From Thermobaculum terrenum ATCC BAA-798 (GTDB lineage Bacteria; Chloroflexota; Chloroflexia; Thermobaculales; Thermobaculaceae): DNA of 64,000 bases. The number at the start of each line of letters is the position of its first letter. Within the stretch, counting starts at the first letter, position 1. The notes beneath the pieces were generated by a model, which worked only from the letters and a program-made list of their open reading frames with translations, was not told the DNA's origin and did no database searches. Shown here in pieces: positions 24,612 through 33,010 of this stretch. The DNA lies in the NCBI RefSeq assembly GCF_000025005.1, contig NC_013525.1, positions 248,001-312,000 on the forward strand, read 5' to 3'. The position numbers and the translations under genes were made by a program.

Positions 24612-25221
24612 ATCAAGACCAATTTCTATATTCCATCCCAGGATAAACAAACCCCGATTCTACCCGCTGCTGCGGATATTTACCGAAATCATCCTCCTGA
24701 GATACAGATTAACGATGCGCGGTAGGCTTAGGATAGGACGGGGTTTTATATGTAATCAGCGTTTGAGGATATCAGGACCTGGAAAGGTGGTGATAGGCGA
24801 CTGGGTAAATGCCTGGGCTCATCAGGAGCCCACTATGCTCATCACCGCCGATAAGGAGGCAAAGATCATAATAGGCAACAACGTCAGATTAAACGGTCCC
24901 ACCCTAATAGCTAGTCGACAGATAGAGATAGGAGATCTTTGCATTCTTGGTTCAGCTGTAGTATTCGACACAGATTTTCACTCCGTTCATAAGGACAGAA
25001 GTACGAACCGAGATGCACCGGTAAGAAAATCTCCTATAAAAATAGGCAAAAACGTATGGCTTGCCGGCCAGTGCGCGGTACTTCCTGGCGTGCATATAGG
25101 GGATGACTCGGTAGTAGGGTTTAGGGCCGTGGTTACTAAGGACGTCCCCGCAGGTGTAATAGTGGCTGGTAACCCAGCGAGAGTCGTAAGAGAGATCAGC
25201 GAAGAGAGCAGACATTCATGA
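24601..25221 (+). CDS. Left-handed beta-helix acyltransferase
   Basis: 206 aa, TTG start inside the aminotransferase end. Hexapeptide repeats form the helix (IGRGFI, VVIGDW, IIIGNNV, IEIGDLC, IKIGKNV and HIGDDSV). The catalytic His lies in VVFDTDFHSVHK, and the C-terminal cap VVTKDVPAGVIVAGNPARVVR is typical of the maltose/galactoside and WcaF-type O-acetyltransferases. Acetyl-CoA dependent sugar acetylation is likely. Acceptor unknown. Confidence 0.82.
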   Translation: MGDKSRPISIFHPRINKPRFYPLLRIFTEIILLRYRLTMRGRLRIGRGFICNQRLRISGPGKVVIGDWVNAWAHQEPTMLITADKEAKIIIGNNVRLNGPTLIASRQIEIGDLCILGSAVVFDTDFHSVHKDRSTNRDAPVRKSPIKIGKNVWLAGQCAVLPGVHIGDDSVVGFRAVVTKDVPAGVIVAGNPARVVREISEESRHS

Positions 25222-25223
25222 GA

Positions 25224-26945
25224 TCACAGGTCGTATAGGCTACCTGATCCGAGTTCGGCCTCGGATCTTTCCCTCAGCCCTTGCAAGATAGCTTGCACTT
25301 CGCCTCCACTTACCCCAAATCTATGCAAAGTAAATCTTGTAATCTCAAGCGCAAGCTCCATCTCGCCGAGCACTACATGGGATACTCTTCTATGTCTAAG
25401 GTAGTCTCTTTCCTTAGCACTTTGGGCACGAGCCACGATATCTATGTTCGGATTGAGAGCCTTAGCGTTTTCAACTGCTATACGGGTAGCGACTGCATCA
25501 GATATAGCTATTATCAGTATACGTGCTGACTCCACATTGGCAGCACTTAGCACACTCATGTTGGCTGCGTTACCAATTATTGCCGGGATACCCCTTCTAC
25601 GAAGCTCTTTGATAATCCTGGGATCTTCCTCTATAACAACGAAGGGGAATCCCCTTCTCCTTAATGCAGCTCCAACTACTGCTCCAACCCTGCCATAACC
25701 ACATAGCACAGCGTGACGCCTATCTGGGAGGTCAATGTCAGGTGTTGCATACTGAGTGGGTTGTGGAATGTTATTGGCAGATATCAGATTGTTAACAAAA
25801 CTTACAATTGGCGCTCTGAGCCTATAAATAAAAGGATTAATTATAACGCTGATGGTGGTAGTGGCTAACATCAACCTAAAGGAGTTTTCAGAAAGAAGTT
25901 CCAGATCACGACCTATAGACGCTAGCAGGAATGAGAACTCTGCACACTGTGCCAACAGCAAACCCACCAGTACAGAGGTCTTTATAGCATAACCCATGGC
26001 GAGCATGATACCTGTAGATATCAACGACTTAACAATCAAGATCAACACTAACCCCAGGACTACCAGGTGCCAGTCAGAGATGATCATCCTCGGATCAAGC
26101 AGCATACCTATGGAAACAAAGAAGAGCGCTGAAAAAACATCCCTTATCGGGACGATATCTCCCAGTATTTGGTGAGAGATCTCAGACTCACTAACTATCA
26201 GCCCAGCGACAAAGGCTCCCAGAGCTACTGAGAGTCCAAACATCGAAGCCCCCACAGCTGCTATCAATGCTACAGCTGCGGTCGCCAGCAATAATACTTC
26301 TCGATTACGCAAGAGCGCTAGCCTATTCATGAACCAAGGCAGAACAAAGAACCCCCCACCAAAGGCAATTACGAGGAAGCCAAAAGTTTTGACCATTGAA
26401 AGAAGTACCGAGTTGTTGTCTGTACCTACAGAGGAAAAGAGCGGCATAACTGCAACCATGATAATAGTCACAATATCCTGTATAGCTCCCCAGGCTAGAG
26501 CTATACCTCCATGATCTGTAGAGCCTTCACCACTATCCTCAAGCACTTTGCTTATAACTACGCTGGAAGAGATAGCTACCACAAACCCTAAGACAAGTGA
26601 TGTGCCTGTATCCATCCTTATCAGGCGCCCGATAGCCATGGCTATGAGAATTACAGCCAATACCTGTAAAGGAGCACCAATAAGCACTAACTTGCCGTAG
26701 CTTAGGATCTCCTTGATAGATATGTGCACCCCAACAGCAAACATAAGAAATATCACACCTATATCAGCCAGCTGACTGATGATCTCCACATTGCTTACTG
26801 GACCAGGGGTAAAAGGGCCAATTATTATGCCCGCCAGTAAGTAGCCTATTATTGGACTCTGCTTGAGCGCTGTAGAAACCAATCCACCAATTGCAGCTAC
26901 GGATAAAGCTAGTACTAGGTTGGTTAACAAGTCAGCTTCATGCAT
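25224..26945 (-). CDS. CPA2-type K+/H+ antiporter with TrkA-N (RCK) domain
   Basis: 573 aa. About twelve membrane helices (residues 5-380) carry the Na_H_Exchanger pattern (LLAGIIIGPFTPGPVS, VLGFVVAISSSVVISKVLEDS, ALGAFVAGLIVSESEISHQI). A Rossmann RCK-N domain follows (AVLCGYGRVGAVVGAALRRRG...IEEDPRIIKELRRRG, about 410-500), which senses NAD(H) and gates the transporter. Like KefB/KefC in layout. Start ATG 26945 has an AAAGGAAAAG ribosome-binding site. Divergent from the site-2 protease. Confidence 0.87.
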   Translation of the reverse strand: MHEADLLTNLVLALSVAAIGGLVSTALKQSPIIGYLLAGIIIGPFTPGPVSNVEIISQLADIGVIFLMFAVGVHISIKEILSYGKLVLIGAPLQVLAVILIAMAIGRLIRMDTGTSLVLGFVVAISSSVVISKVLEDSGEGSTDHGGIALAWGAIQDIVTIIMVAVMPLFSSVGTDNNSVLLSMVKTFGFLVIAFGGGFFVLPWFMNRLALLRNREVLLLATAAVALIAAVGASMFGLSVALGAFVAGLIVSESEISHQILGDIVPIRDVFSALFFVSIGMLLDPRMIISDWHLVVLGLVLILIVKSLISTGIMLAMGYAIKTSVLVGLLLAQCAEFSFLLASIGRDLELLSENSFRLMLATTTISVIINPFIYRLRAPIVSFVNNLISANNIPQPTQYATPDIDLPDRRHAVLCGYGRVGAVVGAALRRRGFPFVVIEEDPRIIKELRRRGIPAIIGNAANMSVLSAANVESARILIIAISDAVATRIAVENAKALNPNIDIVARAQSAKERDYLRHRRVSHVVLGEMELALEITRFTLHRFGVSGGEVQAILQGLRERSEAELGSGSLYDL

Positions 26946-26984
26946 GTAAGCTTTTCCTTTCCGCTGGGCTATACTTGTATGAGC

Positions 26985-28103
26985 ATGAATCCTCTAAGCG
27001 GATTTAGACTATGTAAGATATTTGGCATACCTATTTACGTAAACCCTACCTGGTTTCTGGTGTTTGCCTTAATCGTCTACTCGCTGGCAAGCGACAGGTT
27101 ACCGGAGTTCATACCAGGATCGAGTAATCTATTTTACTGGTTGGCAGCTATAGTAGGCACTTTGCTGTTCTTCCTGTCTCTTACTGCCCACGAACTGGGT
27201 CACAGCTTGGTGTCAAAAAGTTTTGGTATTCCTGTCAGATCCATTACGCTTCACATGTTTGGTGGTATAGCCCAGCTTGGGAGCGAGGTTAGAAGAGCAA
27301 GAGAGGAGTTTTGGATAGCCATAGCTGGGCCGATAGTAAGCTTTGCGCTATTTCTGACTTTTTGGGGATTGTCAGACATCATTACATCAAGTATGCCTGC
27401 AATAGGATCCTTTCTAAGCCTACTAGCATTACTCAATATAGGGGTAGCCTTATTCAATCTGTTCCCTGGTTTTCCCTTAGATGGAGGAAGGATACTTAGG
27501 TCAATCGTATGGGGTATAAGCGGCAACTATATCCGTGCTACGAGGATCTCAGCGCTAGGAGGCCAATTGTTTGGTTACCTGCTTATAGCTGCTGGGGTTC
27601 TATTTGCCATTCTGGATAGATATCTGGGATATCTATGGATGGTCCTTTTAGGAGCTTTCATTATAATTCTGGCCAGACAAAGCTATAGACAATCACTAAC
27701 TTATCACAAATTGTCCAACATCAAGCTAGCGGACGTGTACATACCGCTTGTCCATGTTGAAGAAGATACTTTAGTAAGCGATCTCTTTACGGACTATATA
27801 AGGTCTTCTGGAAGACAGTTTTTTATAGTGGACTTCCATGGTGAACCTGTAGGTTTACTCACACCTTACGAAATACTCCGATTGCCGCAACCCTTCTGGC
27901 ATATCACACCAGTAAGATCTATCATGATAAACTTAGCTTCTGTAGGCAGATTACCTGCCGATTTATCTTTGTTTGACGCTATGAACTTGTTCGAGAGAAC
28001 AGGGCATAATCTCTTCTTAGTGATTGACGATGACCGAATAGAAGGAATAGTCACAAGAGACACTGTTGTACATGTTCTTGGCAGAACAACGTCGAGGGTA
28101 TAA
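26985..28103 (+). CDS. Site-2-type membrane metalloprotease (M50) with CBS domains
   Basis: 372 aa from ATG 26985; an ATG at 26979 is also possible. TM segments carry the zinc site: TAHELGHSLV (HExxH-type) and the NLFPGFPLDGGRIL motif supplying the third ligand Asp. The C-terminal part (about residues 240-370) contains two CBS-like stretches ending in FLVIDDDRIEGIVTRDTVVHVL, which often bind adenine nucleotides. It cuts membrane-bound regulators. A TATACT box lies 9 bases before ATG 26985 without a visible ribosome-binding site, so the message may be leaderless. Confidence 0.85.
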   Translation: MNPLSGFRLCKIFGIPIYVNPTWFLVFALIVYSLASDRLPEFIPGSSNLFYWLAAIVGTLLFFLSLTAHELGHSLVSKSFGIPVRSITLHMFGGIAQLGSEVRRAREEFWIAIAGPIVSFALFLTFWGLSDIITSSMPAIGSFLSLLALLNIGVALFNLFPGFPLDGGRILRSIVWGISGNYIRATRISALGGQLFGYLLIAAGVLFAILDRYLGYLWMVLLGAFIIILARQSYRQSLTYHKLSNIKLADVYIPLVHVEEDTLVSDLFTDYIRSSGRQFFIVDFHGEPVGLLTPYEILRLPQPFWHITPVRSIMINLASVGRLPADLSLFDAMNLFERTGHNLFLVIDDDRIEGIVTRDTVVHVLGRTTSRV

Positions 28104-28169
28104 TGGGGACGAATAGCAATTAGTAAAAGGCAGAGATCTAACCTTGAGCAAAGAAATGGAGGTTTTCCC

Positions 28170-28298
28170 ATGGAAGAAGATGTGAGAAGAAGGCTATTGA
28201 AAGGCCTTTTGGGTCTAGTATTGGGGATCGTTGCAACCTGGTTGGCTGCCTACATAACTGATCTGATACTCGGCCCCGAAGGCGAAACTAAATCCTAG
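28170..28298 (+). CDS. Small single-pass membrane protein
   Basis: 42 aa. ATG 28170 has GGAGG 7 bp upstream. A basic N-terminus (EEDVRRRLLK) precedes one hydrophobic helix (residues 11-34, LLKGLLGLVLGIVATWLAAYITDLIL) and an acidic tail. No family recognised. It sits between the site-2 protease and a hairpin. Confidence 0.6.
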   Translation: MEEDVRRRLLKGLLGLVLGIVATWLAAYITDLILGPEGETKS

Positions 28299-28359
28299 GA
28301 AGTCGCTCCTTAGCTACACATATAGAAGATTCTAATCTTAACCCTCTGAGGTTAGACCC

Positions 28360-28389
28360 AAGAGCACATCTAGCTTTAGATGTGCTCTT
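28360..28389 (+). terminator. 13-bp perfect hairpin after the small membrane gene
   Basis: AAGAGCACATCTA (28360-28372) pairs with TAGATGTGCTCTT (28377-28389) around a GCTT loop. The tail AACTTTG has only three Ts in a row. A terminator is likely for the protease and small-protein unit. Confidence 0.6.
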
Positions 28390-28455
28390 AACTTTGTATG
28401 GATCTACAAGTAAAATCTGATAACCTTCTACACCGTCAGTTGGAGCCAGAAGCTA

Positions 28456-29622
28456 ATGAGCGGTATAAGAGTAACCTCATATCAGGGAGTAGATCCAAGG
28501 AGATTTATTGCTGGCTTTTTGGCAGGAATAAGTATCGTATTATTCCTGCTACTCATCTTTGCGCTATTAGTATTTACTGGTGGCTTTTGGGAGACGCTCA
28601 GAGATGTCTCTTTCCAGATAAGGAGCGGACACTCATTCTGGAGCTTACTCCTCCAGTCGCTTAAGCAAACCCTACTGTCATTTCCATCTTACCTCTGGAG
28701 CGCCAGAAATGGTTTCTTTGTAATGGGAATATTAGGCATCATACTCGCCTTCATAGACGAGACAGGTAATAGATTGAGGTTATTATGGGCCGAAAATCTG
28801 GGTTTGGTAGTATTAGTAGCAATTTTATCCTTTTCCACAACTACTGGTGCTTTTATCTGGCAGGAAAAGGCAGTAGAGAGACTAGCCAACAATCCTGGCT
28901 TATTCTACGACCTGCGTAGCCTACTAGTATCAAATACTACTTGGCTGTTTATGGCTATACTTACATCTTTGGCATTTTCCTATCTGATATGGATATCCTG
29001 GATATGGTGGCAAGACTTCTGGTGCAGAGTTTTCGGCACACACAGACCTACTGGGGAGACTAATACAGCAACATCATTCGACACCTCAACTTACTCAAGA
29101 GGCAATAGTAGTTCAAAGATTGGTATAGCATTTGTCTTGCTTGCTGCTATAGCAACTGTAGCCCTTTTGAAAGCTTACTCTTATCACTCTTCCAAACTAA
29201 TCACCTCAGAACTATGGATCACAAAGGACTCACCAAGAGGAGAAGTTTTATTTAGTTTCAAGCAAGATCCTGAATTTGTAGTAGCCTCCAATGTTGCAGG
29301 GAGAGGAAATGTTAACTTCGATGTTTTGACTAAGAATCAAAACTCGATAATCCAAAATAACACGATGAAATTATCCGAAAGTCCAAATAGCTATAGTAGT
29401 GTAAAGCTGCCCTTACAAGGCAATGCTCCTGGCGATTTCTTGGTAAAGGCATCTTTGATATCGGGAGAAGGTGGACTCATCAGGTTCGTAGCAGTTGATG
29501 GTAGCACCAGCTTGGCATTGGTATTAGCAGTTTTGATCGGTTTTTGTGTTTCACTAGCGATGACTTCTTTACTGGTGACCTTTTTATCTTACAGAGCAAG
29601 AGAATCTAAACACGCCCTATAA
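28456..29622 (+). CDS. Hypothetical multi-pass membrane protein with extracytoplasmic domain
   Basis: 388 aa. Hydrophobic segments at about 19-41, 85-105, 113-132, 163-186, 220-240 and 353-380. A polar stretch (about 245-350, beta-rich by appearance, ITSELWITKDSPRGEVLFSFKQ...) lies between the last two and should be outside the cell. The following gene is a PQQ-propeller protein 17 bp downstream, so the two may work together. No family recognised; the ribosome-binding site is weak. Confidence 0.6.
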   Translation: MSGIRVTSYQGVDPRRFIAGFLAGISIVLFLLLIFALLVFTGGFWETLRDVSFQIRSGHSFWSLLLQSLKQTLLSFPSYLWSARNGFFVMGILGIILAFIDETGNRLRLLWAENLGLVVLVAILSFSTTTGAFIWQEKAVERLANNPGLFYDLRSLLVSNTTWLFMAILTSLAFSYLIWISWIWWQDFWCRVFGTHRPTGETNTATSFDTSTYSRGNSSSKIGIAFVLLAAIATVALLKAYSYHSSKLITSELWITKDSPRGEVLFSFKQDPEFVVASNVAGRGNVNFDVLTKNQNSIIQNNTMKLSESPNSYSSVKLPLQGNAPGDFLVKASLISGEGGLIRFVAVDGSTSLALVLAVLIGFCVSLAMTSLLVTFLSYRARESKHAL

Positions 29623-29639
29623 AGGAATGTCACTGAAAA

Positions 29640-30863
29640 ATGATAAGCAAATTCGTTAGATCTGCATACTCACAAACTAAGCTGATTTTGTTCGGCATTA
29701 TAGCTGTGGTTGCCTTACTATATGCAATCCTAAGAACTGGTTTGAGCTTTACCTTACCTCATGCTCTAACAGACGAGAAAAGCAAAATAACTTCTAGTAA
29801 ATCCTGGCCCATGGAAGGATTCAACCCGGCTAGAACAAGAAGTGTGAACTATGAATTATCTCCGCCACTTAGACAGATCAAAGTAATATCCTTGAGAGAT
29901 GATGTTGGCACAGGATCTCCACCAGCTATAGCAAACAACACTTTATTCATCGACTCTAACAAATCACTAAGAGCTATAGACGAAAGGAAAGCCAGAGAGC
30001 TATGGGCATTGCCCTTAGCAGGAGAATATCTATCACCAGCGCTATACAAAGGATTAGTGATAATTAGATCCGAGAGTGCAAATCAAGGCCAAGTATTAGC
30101 CTTAGATGTACAAACTGGGAGAATTAGATGGGCATTTCAACCTCGTAGAATAAGCAGCGCAAGTAATGACTACTGGGGAGGACACATCACGTCTCCAGTA
30201 ATAGTGGATGACGAGGTCTTCATAGGAGCCGGGAAAGAACTCTACGCACTAGATGCGGGCACCGGCACAATCTTATGGGAATACGATATGGCAGATTATG
30301 TATCCTCATCTGCTGCAGTAGACAAAAACAAAGTTGTAATATCAGATGCCCAATACTTATATGCAATAGACAAAAACAATGGCAAGTTGATCTGGAAGAC
30401 ACCTATCAAGTTTTCAGTATTCTTTTCCCCAGTGATCGCTGAAGGATATATCCTAGCAACCAGTGACAAATCTATAGTTGTAGCTGATCTACAGAGTGGC
30501 AAGCAAGTGTGGACCAAGGCAATTGCAGGTGAAACACTGATACCAGTTGGAACAGATGGCAAACTAGCTTTTGCGAAATCATCTTGGACTCTGAGAGCTT
30601 TCGATTTGAAAACGGGAAGGGAACTTTGGGCTTATAAAGATGGCAACTTTGTCTCTATGCCTGTGATAACCAAAACTAATATCTTTGTTGTAAGTGGAGT
30701 ATCTGCGCAAACCCACATAAGGTGTTTGGAGAAAAGCACGGGCAAAGTTTTGTGGAGCCTTTCCTATCCAAATTTATCGAACGCTTCCCCTGTGTTATCG
30801 GACGGCAAATTATACGTAAGAACCTCTAAAGGGCAGGTAATAATTTTCTCTCCTCAGGGGTAG
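29640..30863 (+). CDS. Membrane-anchored PQQ-like beta-propeller protein
   Basis: 407 aa. N-terminal anchor at about residues 13-36. From residue 70 on there are repeated blades with the PQQ signature, for example ALDVQTGRIRWAFQP, ALDAGTGTILWEYD, AIDKNNGKLIWKTP, FDLKTGRELWAY and LEKSTGKVLWSL. BamB-like in fold, but an assembly role is not implied for a monoderm. Probably a surface scaffold or receptor. It follows the hypothetical membrane gene in one unit and precedes the sugar importer promoter. Confidence 0.8.
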   Translation: MISKFVRSAYSQTKLILFGIIAVVALLYAILRTGLSFTLPHALTDEKSKITSSKSWPMEGFNPARTRSVNYELSPPLRQIKVISLRDDVGTGSPPAIANNTLFIDSNKSLRAIDERKARELWALPLAGEYLSPALYKGLVIIRSESANQGQVLALDVQTGRIRWAFQPRRISSASNDYWGGHITSPVIVDDEVFIGAGKELYALDAGTGTILWEYDMADYVSSSAAVDKNKVVISDAQYLYAIDKNNGKLIWKTPIKFSVFFSPVIAEGYILATSDKSIVVADLQSGKQVWTKAIAGETLIPVGTDGKLAFAKSSWTLRAFDLKTGRELWAYKDGNFVSMPVITKTNIFVVSGVSAQTHIRCLEKSTGKVLWSLSYPNLSNASPVLSDGKLYVRTSKGQVIIFSPQG

Positions 30864-30882
30864 AAACTCACCTAATAAGGTC

Positions 30883-30911
30883 TTGACAAGAGAAAAAAGT
30901 AGGCTTATATT
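30883..30911 (+). promoter_or_regulatory. Sigma-A promoter of the sugar ABC importer operon
   Basis: TTGACA at 30883-30888 and TATATT at 30906-30911 are separated by exactly 17 bp. The start should fall near 30918, just before the dyad operator. It is the best housekeeping-type promoter seen in the window. Confidence 0.8.
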
Positions 30912-30921
30912 TTGCTCCATC

Positions 30922-30947
30922 CTATGAGTCTAAAATTAGACCCATAG
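30922..30947. promoter_or_regulatory. 26-bp dyad operator downstream of the promoter
   Basis: Half-site CTATGAGTCTAA (30922-30933) mirrors TTAGACCCATAG (30936-30947) with one mismatched pair and a 2-bp centre. Placed at about +5 to +30, it would block transcription when a dimeric repressor binds. The repressor is not identified in the window. Confidence 0.65.
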
Positions 30948-30980
30948 CTGGAAATAGAAACTGCTGAGGGTTAGGGTAGT

Positions 30981-31934
30981 ATGGCTATGCTAGGTATATT
31001 GCCAAAGGGCAAACTTGCCCGTCGCGAAGCTCTCTGGTTTTGGTTCTTTATATCTCCATGGGTCTTTGGTTACTTAGTGTTTACTCTGGGTCCCATATTA
31101 GCGTCCTTTTACTTGAGCCTCACCAGGTACAATATTGCTTCTCCGCCTAAATTTATTGGTCTAGCTAATTATCAGCTATTACTACAAGATCCCATTTTTT
31201 GGAAGTCACTCAAGGTATCAGCTTATTACACCTTCTTGAGTGTGCCGCTAGGAATATTCTTCTCTCTAATGCTGGCAGTACTACTAAACCAAAAAGTGCC
31301 AGCATTAGGCGTATTTAGGACTTTATTCTATTTGCCTGCAATTCTGCCTGCCGTAGCAGCCACATTATTGTTTGTTTGGCTACTTAACCCTGATTTCGGA
31401 ATCGTAAATTATGTCATAAGATCACTGTTTGGCACCAATGGTTTGATCCCACTCGGCTGGAATGGACCAGATTGGCTAGGGGATCCTAAATGGGTTATCC
31501 CTTCCTTCACGCTAATATCGCTATGGGGTTTCGGCGGTCCCATGCTTATCTACCTATCAGCGCTTCAAGGAGTTCCCACGCAGCTCTATGAAGCTGCCAT
31601 TATAGATGGCGCGGGTAGAATCAAGCGTTTCTGGCACATAACTATTCCCATGATATCCCCAGTGATTTTGTTTACCTTCATTACTGGGATTATAGGGTCC
31701 TTCCAGGTGTTTACACAGGCCTGGGTAGTCAATGGAGGTACGGGAGCACCGGACTATTGGTCAATGTTCTATGTATTGTATCTCTTCCTTAATGCCTTCC
31801 GTAGATACAGGATGGGGACTGCAGCTGCACAAGCATGGCTACTTTTCCTGGTAATACTTGCACTAACCATTTTGTTCCTATGGGCTTCTAGGCGATTTGT
31901 CTACTACGAGACTTCTGAAGGTGGAAGGTTCTAA
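30981..31934 (+). CDS. Sugar ABC transporter permease (MalF/UgpA-type)
   Basis: 317 aa, six membrane helices. The EAA motif reads YEAAIIDGAGRIKRFWHITIPMISP (about residue 212), the site that docks the ATPase. Two permeases and a binding protein form this importer, while no ATPase gene is present, suggesting a shared MsmX-like ATPase encoded elsewhere. The regulated promoter at 30883 precedes it. Substrate is a carbohydrate by family; the nearby sugar-acid genes make a deoxy-sugar or polysaccharide breakdown product possible (inference). Confidence 0.9.
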   Translation: MAMLGILPKGKLARREALWFWFFISPWVFGYLVFTLGPILASFYLSLTRYNIASPPKFIGLANYQLLLQDPIFWKSLKVSAYYTFLSVPLGIFFSLMLAVLLNQKVPALGVFRTLFYLPAILPAVAATLLFVWLLNPDFGIVNYVIRSLFGTNGLIPLGWNGPDWLGDPKWVIPSFTLISLWGFGGPMLIYLSALQGVPTQLYEAAIIDGAGRIKRFWHITIPMISPVILFTFITGIIGSFQVFTQAWVVNGGTGAPDYWSMFYVLYLFLNAFRRYRMGTAAAQAWLLFLVILALTILFLWASRRFVYYETSEGGRF

Positions 31935-31958
31935 GTCCGTCGGAGGGGTGAGAAGCTA

Positions 31959-32882
31959 ATGGCAGAGATAACTACTAGACCAACAGTTGCCAGGCCACAG
32001 GTAAATTTCTGGCAGAACAAGAAATTTCAAGATAGAGCCATCACTATAGGGGCTACTATTCTATGCATAATCGGGGTTATCATAATCCTGTTTCCCGTTG
32101 CATGGATGCTATCAACCGCTCTAAAGACCAGAGCGGAAGTAGCCAGGTTTCCACCTACATGGATACCAGCGGATCCTCAGTGGATAAACTTTAGGGATGC
32201 TCTCTTCTCTACTGAGAACCCATTCCCTACATACTTCAAGAACACTATGTTCTACGCCTTAATGGCTATGATTGGAGAAACACTCTCCTGTGCTTTCATA
32301 GCCTATGGGTTCGCACGCCTCAGGGCTCCGGGAAAGGATATACTCTTCCTGCTGGTACTAGCTACTATGATGTTGCCCTGGCAGGTAACTCTGATCCCGC
32401 AATATGTTATGTTCGTAAAACTTGACCGCATGCACTTTCTTGGACTTGACTGGATAAATAGTTACGCCCCCCTAATTGTGCCCAAATTCTTTGGTAGCTC
32501 CTATCTAATATTTATGTTGAGACAATTTTATAGGGGGTTGCCTAAGGATTATGAAGAAGCTGCCATTATGGATGGAGCAAACTACCTAAATATATGGGCT
32601 AGAATCATATTGCCTCTCTCTAAACCTGCGCTTGGAGCTGTAGCCATCCTAAGCTTCATGTATCACTACAACGACTTCATGGGACCATTGCTTTATATAA
32701 ATGACAACGCAAAGTATCCCGTATCTTTAGGTTTGCAACAGTTCCGAGCACCTTTTGGAGGAACAGCTTGGCATCTATTAATGGCCGCCTCTCTTGTAAC
32801 TGTGTTACCTCCAGTAATAGTCTTCTTTGTGGCTCAAAGGTACTTTATACAGGGCATAGTCATCAGCGGAGTGAAGGGCTAA
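31959..32882 (+). CDS. Sugar ABC transporter permease (MalG/UgpE-type)
   Basis: 307 aa with six membrane helices. EAA motif YEEAAIMDGANYLNIWARIILPLSKP (near residue 205) and the MLSTALKTRAEVARFPPTWIP stretch after TM1 are family hallmarks. Ribosome-binding site GGAGG is 15 bp upstream with GAGAAG nearer. It is the second membrane subunit of the importer and lies 24 bp after the first. Confidence 0.9.
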   Translation: MAEITTRPTVARPQVNFWQNKKFQDRAITIGATILCIIGVIIILFPVAWMLSTALKTRAEVARFPPTWIPADPQWINFRDALFSTENPFPTYFKNTMFYALMAMIGETLSCAFIAYGFARLRAPGKDILFLLVLATMMLPWQVTLIPQYVMFVKLDRMHFLGLDWINSYAPLIVPKFFGSSYLIFMLRQFYRGLPKDYEEAAIMDGANYLNIWARIILPLSKPALGAVAILSFMYHYNDFMGPLLYINDNAKYPVSLGLQQFRAPFGGTAWHLLMAASLVTVLPPVIVFFVAQRYFIQGIVISGVKG

Positions 32883-33010
32883 CACTTCGCTAGAGACTTG
32901 AGAAGGGGGTGATCGATCGGGTTGCCTTCTGCTATGCATATCAAAAGAAAGTGACAACTACGCTGTATAAACCATAAGCCTTCTAATTATTCGAAGGAGG
33001 GGTAGTGTTA

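Noticed and set aside
32979-32997. CCTTC/GAAGG hairpin overlapping the binding-protein ribosome-binding site
   Set aside because: Five base pairs with a 9-nt loop is easily formed by chance; noted only in the gene entry.
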